A DNA stretch of 64,000 nucleotides from contig NZ_QAYG01000001.1 of the NCBI RefSeq assembly GCF_003053845.1, forward strand, positions 124,001 to 188,000, given 5' to 3'. A program made the position numbers and the translations under genes. The notes under the pieces were generated by a model. It had not been told where the DNA came from. It was given only the letters and a program-made list of their open reading frames with translations, and ran no database searches. The stretch's first letter is position 1. The number at the start of each line of letters is the position of its first letter. This DNA is from Breoghania corrubedonensis (lineage in GTDB: Bacteria; Pseudomonadota; Alphaproteobacteria; Rhizobiales; Stappiaceae). Of this stretch, positions 1 through 8,111 are shown piece after piece.

Positions 1-1573
1 CCATGATGATGGCGCCAACCAGGAACAGCCCGCCGCCGAAGGCGCGCAGGACGTAGAACCAGTGCATCGCCGCGACCGTTTCCACGAACGAGTATTCGAG
101 GAAGCCGAGAGCGTCGTAGGCGCGCCACATCAGGCCCTGCAGGATGCCCGACACCCACATCGACGAGATGTAGAAGACGATGCCGATGGTGGAGATCCAG
201 AAGTGCCAGTTGACCAGCTTCAGCGAGTACAGCTGCTTCTTGTTCCACAACCACGGGAACAGGCAGTAGAGCGCGCCGAAGGAGATGTAGCCCACCCAGC
301 CCAGCGCACCGGAATGCACGTGGCCGATGGTCCAGTCGGTGTAGTGCGACAGACCGTTGACCGCGCGCACCGACATCAGCGGACCCTCGAAGGTCGACAT
401 GCCGTAGAAGGCGACCGAGACGACCATCATGCGCAGCACCGGATCCGTGCGCAGCTTGTCCCAGGCGCCCGACAACGTCATCAGGCCGTTGATCATGCCG
501 CCCCAGGACGGCATCCACAGCATGATCGAGAAGGTCATGCCGAGCGTCGAGGCCCATTGCGGCAGGGCGGTGTAGTGCAGGTGGTGCGGACCGGCCCAGA
601 TGTAGAGGAAGATCAGCGCCCAGAAGTGCACGATCGACAGCCGGTAGGAATAGACCGGCCGCTCGGCCCGCTTGGGCACAAAGTAGTACATGATGGCGAG
701 GAAGCCCGCGGTCAGGAAGAAGCCCACCGCGTTATGGCCGTACCACCATTGCACCATGGCGTCCTGAACGCCCGCCCACACGATGTAGGACTTGGTGCCA
801 TAGATCGACACCGGGATCGTCAGGTTGTTGACGATGTGCAGCATCGCGATGGTGATGATGAAGGCCAGGTAGAACCAGTTCGCCACATAGATATGCGGCT
901 CCTTGCGCTTCCACAGCGTGGCCAGGAACACCAGCAGGTAGGCCACCCATACGACCGTCAGCCACAGATCCGCATACCATTCCGGCTCGGCATATTCCTT
1001 GGACTGGGTGACACCCAGCAGGTAGCCGGTGCCGGCGATGACGATGAAGGCGTTGTAGCCGATCACCACGAACCACGGCGTGACGATGCCGGGCATGCGC
1101 GCCTGGGACGTGCGCTGGACGACGTAGAAGGAGGTCGCCAGCAGAACGTTACCGCCGAAGGCGAAGATCACCGCGGAGGTGTGCAGCGGCCGCAAACGGC
1201 CGAAACTGGTCCACGGCAGATCGAAGTTCAGCACCGGGAAGGAGAGCTGAAGCGCAATGATCAGCCCAACCGTGAAGCCGGCGAGCCCCCAGAACATCGC
1301 CGCAACGGAACAGAATTTAACCGGCCCCATATTGTAGTTCGGCCGGCCATCAATCTCCTGCGGCGGCACGGCGCCGTCGCTGTCGAAATAGCGTTTCAGA
1401 ATGAAGAATGCCCCACCGGCAGTCACGAGCGCCCCAAACGCTGCGTGAAAGGCCATGACATTGTCATAGGTCTTGCCGGATACGATCAGGCAGGCAAGTG
1501 CCACCACGATCAGAAAGGCGACGTAACCACCCTGCTCCATCGTCAGGTAGCGGGCATGTGTCGGTCGAGCCAT
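1..1573 (-). CDS. ccoN: cbb3-type cytochrome c oxidase subunit I (CcoN), 3' end beyond window
   Basis: Catalytic subunit of the high-affinity cbb3 terminal oxidase. It reduces O2 to water in the inner membrane using electrons from cytochrome c and is used at low oxygen. I translated the minus strand from ATG at 1573. About 524 residues are visible, close to the family's usual 540-550, so only a short C-terminus is missing. Haem and CuB ligand motifs are present: [38 protein letters not shown] and [10 protein letters not shown]. Many membrane helices are evident. The rest of ccoNOQP should lie to the left of the window. A perfect FNR/FixK box lies about 110 bp upstream, and hemN and the fix regulators are adjacent, which fits microaerobic induction. 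Identity is very secure. Confidence 0.96.
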   Translation of the reverse strand, partial: MARPTHARYLTMEQGGYVAFLIVVALACLIVSGKTYDNVMAFHAAFGALVTAGGAFFILKRYFDSDGAVPPQEIDGRPNYNMGPVKFCSVAAMFWGLAGFTVGLIIALQLSFPVLNFDLPWTSFGRLRPLHTSAVIFAFGGNVLLATSFYVVQRTSQARMPGIVTPWFVVIGYNAFIVIAGTGYLLGVTQSKEYAEPEWYADLWLTVVWVAYLLVFLATLWKRKEPHIYVANWFYLAFIITIAMLHIVNNLTIPVSIYGTKSYIVWAGVQDAMVQWWYGHNAVGFFLTAGFLAIMYYFVPKRAERPVYSYRLSIVHFWALIFLYIWAGPHHLHYTALPQWASTLGMTFSIMLWMPSWGGMINGLMTLSGAWDKLRTDPVLRMMVVSVAFYGMSTFEGPLMSVRAVNGLSHYTDWTIGHVHSGALGWVGYISFGALYCLFPWLWNKKQLYSLKLVNWHFWISTIGIVFYISSMWVSGILQGLMWRAYDALGFLEYSFVETVAAMHWFYVLRAFGGGLFLVGAIIM

Positions 1574-1682
1574 GTTGTCAGCCCCAGAGTTTGGACAAGA
1601 AATCCGGAAACTCGGGTAGCGCGTTCAAGGCGCACCCTCCGAGCAACAACCCGAGACGTAGATGCGAGACAAGACCATCGCC

Positions 1683-1696
1683 TTGACCTGCGTCAA
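1683..1696 (-). promoter_or_regulatory. FNR/FixK box upstream of ccoN
   Basis: The 14-bp palindrome TTGAC-CTGC-GTCAA is a perfect dyad matching the FNR/FixK/Anr consensus TTGAT-N4-ATCAA with the C/G variant common in alphaproteobacteria. If it acts as a class II site centred at -41.5, transcription of ccoN would start near 1648. A possible -10 element, TACGTC, lies at 1655-1660 on the minus strand, leaving a leader of about 75 nt. The FixK encoded at 3956-4675 is the obvious candidate regulator. Confidence 0.85.
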
Positions 1697-2433
1697 TATG
1701 TTCGGGCTAGACTAATGAAAAACCAGAATTTAAATAATTTTACAATCGGCCGTTATACTGAAAGCGGCGTCGCGCCTGCGGCCTTTTGTCCCCAAAGCGG
1801 GGCTATACTGGCGTCGCGAAGCTCAAAAACCGCCAGTCTCCAAGGGGCAGGACGGTTTCCACAACACAGACGTGCAAAAATACAACGTCAGGGAAAACCT
1901 TACGACCGCGCCGCCGTTAAGGCAGTCTTACCATATTTCAGACATCGAAACGACTCACACTTGCTTGCAACCTGGCCGCGCAAGTCCTCGGGGATGCACA
2001 CCTGAGCGGTGGTGCGGAGAACCCCGGGGAAACCTTCCCGCCCCGGCGGTGCCGGCGCTGCCGACCCGCGCAAGGACAGCCATCGCCGATGCGATTGCGA
2101 ATATCGCTTCACGCAAGAACGCTGACGCAGGTGCGCGGGCACGCTCCACCGCGGCAATCACGCGACCTCCGGCCCTGGTGGCCCGCGCCTGCGGTCTTCC
2201 CGGGTGGAAAATCGGCTTCCAGGGTGGACAATCCATGCTGGACAATCGGCGGCTGGCCATCGAGCAGAGCCTGGCGTAGTGTCGGCGCCTTGTTGCGCGC
2301 GAACGCGGACGCGATCCGTCGTGTGGTCCCGGCACTGGCGAGTGGCACAGTCAGCCGGTACTGATGGCTGGTACTAACGGCTGACGACTGGCATGGCATC
2401 CGGCACCGCACCTTACCCAGGGTTTCCCGGCAC

Positions 2434-2447
2434 TTGACCCACGTCAA
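2434..2447 (+). promoter_or_regulatory. FNR/FixK box upstream of hemN
   Basis: The perfect dyad TTGAC-CCAC-GTCAA is centred at 2440.5. A -10-like hexamer TCTAAT lies at 2469-2474. The classic class II geometry (centre at -41.5) places the transcription start at about 2482, the A of the chosen hemN start codon. Confidence 0.85.
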
Positions 2448-2481
2448 GGAAACATCTTCCAATTCAGGTCTAATCCACCCC

Positions 2482-3828
2482 ATGACACCGATCGAAGCGC
2501 GCTACGCGAACCGCAACGTCCCCCGTTACACCTCCTACCCGACCGCGCCGCATTTCAGCGCGCAGGTGGATGCGCAGACCTATGCCGGCTGGCTTGCGGA
2601 ATTGCCGGAAAGGCCCGTCTCGCTGTACCTGCACGTGCCGTTCTGCCGCGAGATCTGCCACTATTGCGGCTGCAACACCAAGGCGAGCCGCAGGGATGGA
2701 CCGATCGCCGCCTATGGCGAGACGCTGGCCGCCGAAATCCGCCTCGTGCGCGCGCTCATCGGCGCCCCTCGCAAGGTGAGCCACATCCACTGGGGCGGCG
2801 GCACGCCGAGCCTGATGCCGCGCACCTCCTTCCTGAGGATCGTGGAGACGGTCTCGCAAGGCTTCGAGATCGCCCCCGATTGCGAGCATGCCATCGAACT
2901 CGATCCGCGCACGGTCACGCGGGCGCTTGCCGACACGCTGGCGCTGGCCGGGATAACGCGCACGAGCCTCGGCGTGCAGGATTTCGATCCCACGGTGCAG
3001 GAGGCGATCGGCCGGATCCAGCCCTGGGAAACGGTGGCCGCCGCCGTGGATGCGCTGAAGGGCGTCGGCCTCGACGCCATGAACTTCGACCTGATGTACG
3101 GCCTGCCGCGGCAGAGCGAGGCCTCCATCCGCCGCACCGCGCAGCGCGCGCTGGAGCTCGCCCCCAGCCGTATCGCGCTGTTCGGCTACGCCCATGTGCC
3201 GTGGTTCAAGAAGAACCAGACGCTGATCAGTGAAGCCGACCTGCCGGACGCCTCTGCCCGCCGGATGCTGGCGGAGGCCGCGCGCGACGAGATCACGGCC
3301 GCCGGGTACGTGCCGATCGGCCTCGACCATTTCGCGCGCCGCGACGACACCATGGCGATCGCGCTCGCCGATGGCACGCTGCACCGCAACTTCCAGGGCT
3401 ACACGACCGACAGCGCCGACATGCTGATCGGTTTCGGCGCGTCTTCCATCGGCCGGCTGCCGCAGGGCTACGTTCAGAACGCGCCGGACGTGGCGGGCTG
3501 GCAGCGGGCGGTCGACGCCGGCCGGGCTCCGATCGTGCGCGGCGTTGCGCTCGATGCCGACGACCGTGCCCGCGCCGATATCATCGAGGCGCTGATGACC
3601 AATTACGAGGTCGACGTCGAGGTGATCGCCCAACGCCACGCGGTGGGGCTCGACACGCTGGCGGACGGGTTCGAGCGGCTGGGCGAACTGGTCGGCGACG
3701 GGCTGGTGGAAATCGACGGCTGGCGGGTCACCGTCACCGAGACCGGCCAACCCTTCGTGCGCGTCGCGGCAGCCGCCTTCGACAGCTATCTCGCCGCAGG
3801 GCAGGCCCGGCACTCGGTCGCGATTTAG
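2482..3828 (+). CDS. hemN: Oxygen-independent coproporphyrinogen III dehydrogenase
   Basis: Radical-SAM enzyme that oxidatively decarboxylates coproporphyrinogen III to protoporphyrinogen IX without O2 in cytoplasmic haem synthesis. The 448-residue product carries the HemN signature HVPFCREICHYCGCNTKA, with cluster cysteines at residues 55, 59 and 62 and the extra Cys64, followed by WGGGTPS and the usual C-terminal HemN region. Length is normal for HemN. I chose ATG 2482 (MTPIEARYANRNVPRYTSYP), where similarity to HemN begins. A longer open frame reaches back to a TTG at 2434, but that triplet is inside the FNR/FixK box. No good Shine-Dalgarno precedes 2482, so the message may be leaderless. 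Divergent from ccoN; haem supply and cbb3 oxidase are typically co-induced at low oxygen. Confidence 0.96.
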   Translation: MTPIEARYANRNVPRYTSYPTAPHFSAQVDAQTYAGWLAELPERPVSLYLHVPFCREICHYCGCNTKASRRDGPIAAYGETLAAEIRLVRALIGAPRKVSHIHWGGGTPSLMPRTSFLRIVETVSQGFEIAPDCEHAIELDPRTVTRALADTLALAGITRTSLGVQDFDPTVQEAIGRIQPWETVAAAVDALKGVGLDAMNFDLMYGLPRQSEASIRRTAQRALELAPSRIALFGYAHVPWFKKNQTLISEADLPDASARRMLAEAARDEITAAGYVPIGLDHFARRDDTMAIALADGTLHRNFQGYTTDSADMLIGFGASSIGRLPQGYVQNAPDVAGWQRAVDAGRAPIVRGVALDADDRARADIIEALMTNYEVDVEVIAQRHAVGLDTLADGFERLGELVGDGLVEIDGWRVTVTETGQPFVRVAAAAFDSYLAAGQARHSVAI

Positions 3829-3889
3829 GCGCATCGGCGGGAGGAGCACGACAACCGCATTTGGCGGCGGTTGCCGACCTCGCTCCAAA

Positions 3890-3935
3890 TGAAAAAGCCG
3901 CGCACCATCCGGGAGGGGACAGCGGCGGCCTTTGA
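3890..3935 (-). terminator. Possible fixK terminator
   Basis: On the minus strand just past the fixK stop, a GC-rich imperfect stem (GCCGC pairing with GCGGC) is followed by CTTTTT. The plus-strand copy ends in CTTT, so it could also stop hemN transcription. The loop is long (about 20 nt), so this is only moderately supported. Confidence 0.5.
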
Positions 3936-3955
3936 AGGCGGATATCGGAAAACCG

Positions 3956-4675
3956 TCAGTGCATGCCGGTCAGCCGGCACAGATTGCAGATCCGCGGGAT
4001 GAGGATGCGATCCTGCTTCTCGATGCGGATGAGACCACGGCGCTTCAGCTCGGAAATCGCGCGGCTCACGGTCTCGATGGTCAGGCCGAGAAAATCCGCG
4101 ATCTCCTGGCGTGTCATCGACAGCTCGATCATGCCGTCATCGACTTCGATGTCTTCGGCGGGACCGGTGCAATCGGCGGTTCCCCGCCCCGGCACGAAAC
4201 GCATCAGGTAGCTCGCGACCCGCTCCATCGCCGACTTGCGGCCGAGCAGCATGGCGTGCTCGTGCAGCGATTCCATCTTGGCGAACATGCGCTCGCCGAT
4301 GTAGCGCTGCAGACTCAGCGAAACGTCGATATCCCGGCGGTTGAGAGCGCGCAGCTCGACGCCGGAAAGCGTCTCCGCGGTGCAGTCGTAATTGCGCCCG
4401 CGCTGGAACCCGAAGAGATCGCCTTCCTTCAGGATCTCGACCACCTGGCGACGACCGTCCGGCAGCAGCTTGTAAAGCATCACCGAGCCGCCGGCCAATT
4501 CGTATATGTGGTCGGCAGGATCGCCTTCATAAAAGATCGCCTCGTGCGGCGACAACGAAAGTTTGCGGATTTTCGGACTGTTCACATAGTCGGCCCATAC
4601 GGCCTCAACGTCCGTAAGCCCGGCGCCGGCTGCCGCCAGATCAAGGGCATCAGACGAATGCTCGACATAAGTCAT
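3956..4675 (-). CDS. fixK: Crp/FNR-family transcriptional regulator, FixK type
   Basis: A 239-residue cyclic-nucleotide-binding-fold regulator with a C-terminal Crp-type helix-turn-helix. The recognition helix contains ETVSRAISELKRRGL, whose E-x-x-S-R core reads TTGA-N6-TCAA boxes. It lacks the N-terminal cysteine cluster of true FNR, so it is unlikely to sense oxygen itself; that matches FixK proteins, which act below FixLJ. Cysteines near the C-terminus (CNLCRLTGMH) are not the FNR cluster. Start ATG 4675 has a strong GGAGGGG ribosome-binding site. Two matching boxes lie a few kilobases away, before ccoN and hemN. Orthology to rhizobial FixK versus FnrL/AadR is inferred from missing cysteines and context. 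Confidence 0.88.
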   Translation of the reverse strand: MTYVEHSSDALDLAAAGAGLTDVEAVWADYVNSPKIRKLSLSPHEAIFYEGDPADHIYELAGGSVMLYKLLPDGRRQVVEILKEGDLFGFQRGRNYDCTAETLSGVELRALNRRDIDVSLSLQRYIGERMFAKMESLHEHAMLLGRKSAMERVASYLMRFVPGRGTADCTGPAEDIEVDDGMIELSMTRQEIADFLGLTIETVSRAISELKRRGLIRIEKQDRILIPRICNLCRLTGMH

Positions 4676-5023
4676 AGCTCATCCCCTCCATCACCACGAT
4701 CAGGAAGCGGGTCCGTCCTACCCAATCCCGATCAATCACATAATCACACAGCGCAAAGTGGTTTTTTCCGGCCGGCAAAGGTACTCCGCAAAATGCCGCA
4801 GGGCGCGGATTTCCAAAGGAAACTGCCCCAAATACCTCATCGTGCCAGTACATTCGCCTGCGTTACGCACCTGCGCCAACGGCACAAATACCTATTTGGA
4901 TTGCAACTTCCAACACTTGCCGTTCAGCAAGACGTGTTTTTCTCACGTCGAACGAGCCCCGAGCCTTCGACAAAGGGAAAATGACCCAGCGGCTTGTGTC
5001 GCGCACGCCGCAAGGGCACTGGG
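4676..5023. other. fixK upstream region
   Basis: A 348-base gap between fixK and the end of the receiver gene. It should hold the fixK promoter and a FixJ target, but I cannot point to a FixJ site with confidence. No FNR/FixK palindrome is visible here. No gene is supported. Confidence 0.5.
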
Positions 5024-5431
5024 TCAAGATGAGTGAGAGGTGGAACCGGGCCGCATCGCCGGCGCCACTGGCCGGCCCCGCGCTCGCAGCCAGGGCGTCA
5101 GTCGGGCCGTGGTAAACGGCATTCGGATGAGAACGGGCAGATCGAGATCGCAAAGCCGGGCGGCGATCTCGTGGCGCGACTGGCTGGAGATGGCGATCTG
5201 CATGGGTGGGGCGTCCAGTTCGCTGGCCCAGCGCAGGATCCGCTCGCCGGCCTCCTCGGGCAGGCTCAGGTCAACGAGAATCGTATCCTCGGGACCGGGC
5301 GAACGGCTGGTGAAGAACGCCGCGCCGCTCTCGAACGCGGCAACATCGTGCCCGAGCTGCTCCAGCACCAGAACAAGCGCATCCCGCACCCCGGCGTCGC
5401 TGACAATCACGTAGACAGTCAATTTCCACAT
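5024..5431 (-). CDS. Single-domain response-regulator receiver protein (FixT-like)
   Basis: About 135 residues forming one receiver domain with no output domain. The phospho-acceptor position is Asp54 in TILVDLSLPEE. The domain is degenerate: the usual N-terminal acidic pair is reduced to one Asp (VSDAG), and the conserved Lys of the KPF motif is replaced (IRMPFT). It lies beside fixLJ and fixK. In Sinorhizobium and Caulobacter a small receiver-like protein, FixT, inhibits FixL autophosphorylation, so that role is a reasonable inference but not proven. The start is uncertain. ATG 5431 begins the receiver fold, but its GAGG abuts the start codon; ATG 5467 or 5509 would add 12-26 residues. An inverted repeat with a T-rich tail separates it from fixJ, so it may have its own promoter. 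Confidence 0.75.
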   Translation of the reverse strand: MWKLTVYVIVSDAGVRDALVLVLEQLGHDVAAFESGAAFFTSRSPGPEDTILVDLSLPEEAGERILRWASELDAPPMQIAISSQSRHEIAARLCDLDLPVLIRMPFTTARLTPWLRARGRPVAPAMRPGSTSHSS

Positions 5432-5559
5432 CCTCAAAAAGCTACTGGCCGGGACAGGGAATCGCATGGCCGCAGCGAACCGAAGCCCCGGCTCAAATGC
5501 AATCATCAAGGGGCGCGAGGCAGGCCGCAGTCAACAAAAGCCCGCAGTCAAAAGAAAGG

Positions 5560-5595
5560 GAGGCATCCCGGGCTCGACGTTTCCCGGGATGTCCC
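5560..5595 (-). terminator. Terminator downstream of fixJ
   Basis: The perfect 9-bp inverted repeat CATCCCGGG (5564-5572) / CCCGGGATG (5583-5591) has a 10-nt loop. Read on the minus strand it is followed by a CCTCCCTTTCTTTT tract. This is consistent with termination after fixJ and separate expression of the downstream receiver gene. Confidence 0.6.
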
Positions 5596-5716
5596 TGATT
5601 GTCAGGGCCGCCGTGCCGCAAGGTCAAGCCGGCGGCGGCGACGGGAATCCTGCCCGGATCCGCGGCGGCGCGGATACGCGGGCCACATGGTTCGTGCCGG
5701 GATCAGGTGGAGCGGA

Positions 5717-6331
5717 TCACTCCGACTTTTCTCCCGTCAGCACGATGCGCACGAGGTCGGCGGCATTGCGCGCGCCGAGCTTTTCCATGATGCGGGCGCG
5801 ATGGACCTCGATGGTGCGCGGGCTGATGCCGAGCGTGCGGCCGGCCTCCTTGTTGGAAGCGCCGCCGGTGATCTCTTCCAGCACCTCGCGCTCGCGGGGC
5901 GTCAGAGTTTCCGCCCCGGGGAAGTTGCGCATCCGGTCGCCGGGGTCCTGCCGACGGGCCATGGCGTCGATGGCATCGCGCACGCGCTGGACCACGGTGT
6001 CGGCGTCGAACGGCTTCTCGATGAAGTCGAAGGCGCCCTGCTTGATGGCGTTCACCGCCATGGGGATATCGCCCTGGCCGGAAATGATGAACACGGGGGC
6101 CGGATACTCTTCCGCGTTCAGACCCTTGAGGATGTCGATGCCGGAGCGGCCGGGCATGTGGACATCGAGAATGACGCAAGCGGGTTCCTTGCGCGCGGCC
6201 GCCATCAGGAAAGCGTCGCCATTGTCGAAGGACTCCACCCGGAAGTTCTCCATGTCGAAGACGATGGACAAGGCATCGCGCACGGAGGGATCGTCATCAA
6301 CGATGTAAATCAGGTTCGATTCGTCTGCCAT
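5717..6331 (-). CDS. fixJ: Two-component response regulator FixJ
   Basis: A 204-residue FixJ/NarL-family regulator. The N-terminal receiver has the acidic pair in YIVDDDPSVRD, phospho-acceptor Asp56 in CVILDVHMPG, and Lys in FIEKPFD. The C-terminal LuxR-type helix-turn-helix is LTPREREVLEEITGGASNKE followed by GISPRTIEVHRARIMEKL. Length is typical of FixJ. Start ATG 6331 (MADESNLIYIVDDD) has AGGAAA upstream; an in-frame start at 6352 adds seven unrelated residues and is less likely. It lies 76 bp downstream of fixL on the same strand, presumably one operon. Phospho-FixJ is expected to activate fixK. Confidence 0.93.
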   Translation of the reverse strand: MADESNLIYIVDDDPSVRDALSIVFDMENFRVESFDNGDAFLMAAARKEPACVILDVHMPGRSGIDILKGLNAEEYPAPVFIISGQGDIPMAVNAIKQGAFDFIEKPFDADTVVQRVRDAIDAMARRQDPGDRMRNFPGAETLTPREREVLEEITGGASNKEAGRTLGISPRTIEVHRARIMEKLGARNAADLVRIVLTGEKSE

Positions 6332-6407
6332 TCCAGGTTTCCTCGCTCTCAAGACTCAAGCGGCATCCGCTCCGCCCCCTTGCGAAGGCGGAATGCCGTC
6401 GGGCTTT

Positions 6408-7568
6408 TCAGATTTCCGCCGGCAGCGGGGCGCCGCGGTCCAACGGAAGCTTCAACGTGAAAATCGCGCCGCGACCATCGCCGCCCGCATCGACGGACAG
6501 ATCGCCGCCATGGCTCTGGGCGATCGACTTGGAGATCGCCAGGCCGAGTCCCAGCCCCTTTTTCTTGGTGCTGGAAAAGGCGCGGAAGAGATTGCGCAGA
6601 TTGGCGGGCGGAATGCCCGGCCCGCTGTCGGCGACCTCGACCACCACGTCATCGCCGTCCTGCCTGGACGAAATGCGGATCCAGCGTTCGTCGGCGTTCT
6701 TCACGACCTCAAGCGCGTTGCGGATGAGATTGACCAGGATCTGCTGGATCTGCACGGGGTCGACATCGACGGGCGGGATGCCATCCTCGTCGTCGCGCAC
6801 GACGCTGACCGACAGCGTGTACTGGCCGAGCAGGACCAGTTCGAGCGCCTCGTCGATCAACTCGCCGACACTGGCGCTGCGCCGCTCCGCCTCGCGGTTT
6901 TCCACGAACTGGCGCATGCGCTGGATGATCTGGCCGGCGCGCTGCGCCTCGCGCACCGCCTTGCCGAGAATTTCGACGAGCTTTTCGTCGAGTACCCCCT
7001 CCTGCGTGCGGGCCTTGCGCGAGATCGCCTGCAGGTAGAGCATGACCGCCGTCAACGGCTGGTTGAGTTCGTGCGCGATCGCCGCGCCCATCTCGTCCAT
7101 GGCGTTGACCCGAGCGAAATGCACGAGCTGCGACTGCATCCGGTTCAGCCGCTCCTCCTGGATCTTGCGCGGCCTCAGATCGCGCATGATGCCGACGAAC
7201 TGCCGCCCCTCCTCCGTCTTCACCTCGCCGACGGACAGCTCCATGGGAAATTCGCGACCGTTCTTGTGGCGCGCGACGACCTCGCGGCCGTAGCCGATGA
7301 CCTTTGGATCGCCGCCTTCCAGATATTGGTTGATGAAATCGTCATGTCTGGCGGCAAGGGCGGTCGGCATGATGAGCCGGACGTTCTCGCCCACCGCCTC
7401 CGCCACCGTGTAACCGAAAAGCCGCTCGCATGCCCGGTTCAGCGTGAGGATCCGGCCGGTCTCGTCGATGACGCATATCCCGTCGACAGCCGTGTCGAGA
7501 ATACTCAGAAACCGCGCCTCGGTGACCATCGGATCGCTGGCGGTGATGCCGGTCAGATCTTGCCGCAT
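6408..7568 (-). CDS. fixL: Oxygen-sensing haem-PAS histidine kinase FixL
   Basis: A 386-residue soluble kinase: one PAS domain (about 17-130), then HisKA with the H-box IAHELNQPLTAV (His166) and an HATPase domain with DSGPGIP and GLGLGLAI. The PAS domain carries the FixL haem signature. His75 in ARHDDFINQY aligns with the proximal haem ligand (His200 in Bradyrhizobium), and Arg95 in IGYGRE aligns with the oxygen-gating Arg220, with the same 20-residue spacing. The Bradyrhizobium His214 position is Lys here. There are no membrane segments, unlike Sinorhizobium FixL. Start ATG 7568 has GGAG six bases upstream; an upstream in-frame start at 7670 would add 34 low-complexity residues. Low oxygen should switch on FixL and thus FixJ. 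Confidence 0.93.
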   Translation of the reverse strand: MRQDLTGITASDPMVTEARFLSILDTAVDGICVIDETGRILTLNRACERLFGYTVAEAVGENVRLIMPTALAARHDDFINQYLEGGDPKVIGYGREVVARHKNGREFPMELSVGEVKTEEGRQFVGIMRDLRPRKIQEERLNRMQSQLVHFARVNAMDEMGAAIAHELNQPLTAVMLYLQAISRKARTQEGVLDEKLVEILGKAVREAQRAGQIIQRMRQFVENREAERRSASVGELIDEALELVLLGQYTLSVSVVRDDEDGIPPVDVDPVQIQQILVNLIRNALEVVKNADERWIRISSRQDGDDVVVEVADSGPGIPPANLRNLFRAFSSTKKKGLGLGLAISKSIAQSHGGDLSVDAGGDGRGAIFTLKLPLDRGAPLPAEI

Positions 7569-8111
7569 ACAAATCTCCAGATTTGCCAACTCTCCATACT
7601 CACCGGCCGCTCCGGCTCCCGACAACGGGTCCGGCCGCCACCGCAGTCGTCGCTCCAGGACACATGCCAATGCGGCACCTTCCGAGAGGTATTCGTGTAT
7701 TCACTTACTAGGCTTCTCTGCCTTTTCTCAGATTTGCGATCAATTCTACCGCGGATATTTCAATTTCATGCGTCATGTTTGCAGACTAACAGGCAACAGG
7801 ACGGGTGAGAAGCCCTTAAGAACAATTGAGACATTGCAATAAGTGACAATTTCTCCTTACCATCCGTGGTGCCGGACACGGCGTACAACCACGGCGAAGG
7901 GGACAGAAGCCGGCTGGCGCTTGCCTCACCACACCATACGCTACGTCAGAAATGACGATTCGCATGGCCTCCGCGACCTCGTCCCCAACGACATCCCGAA
8001 CGCTCGACGGCGTGGCCGGACAGAGCGCACCGACATGGACATAGCAATGCAACTGTGCTCCGATCCCTTCAAGGAATAAAGGAAAACGGCGCGAAAGGCC
8101 GATGAGGGTGG
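7569..8111. other. fixL / hybrid-kinase divergent intergenic region
   Basis: 543 bases between two divergent sensor-kinase genes. I see no credible gene. It is relatively AT-rich around 7680-7860. It should hold both promoters, but I cannot assign operators. Confidence 0.5.

Larger units (their letters stand above)
1574..2481. other. Divergent ccoN/hemN intergenic region
   Basis: I find no convincing gene in these 908 bases; the overlapping open frames have low-complexity, Arg/Pro/Ala-rich translations. The region contains the two FNR/FixK boxes at its edges, a threefold imperfect repeat of the type GTGGACAATC around 2210-2255, and an inverted repeat GTCAGCCG (2350-2357) / CGGCTGAC (2378-2385) that encloses two GGTACT direct repeats. 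Confidence 0.6.

Noticed and set aside
62-2005. A 647-codon plus-strand open frame covering the left end
   Set aside because: It is antisense to ccoN and has His/Arg/Gln-rich low-complexity translation. The minus strand encodes a clear CcoN.
2470-3888. Long minus-strand frame opposite hemN
   Set aside because: Shadow of hemN in GC-rich DNA; no domain and atypical composition.
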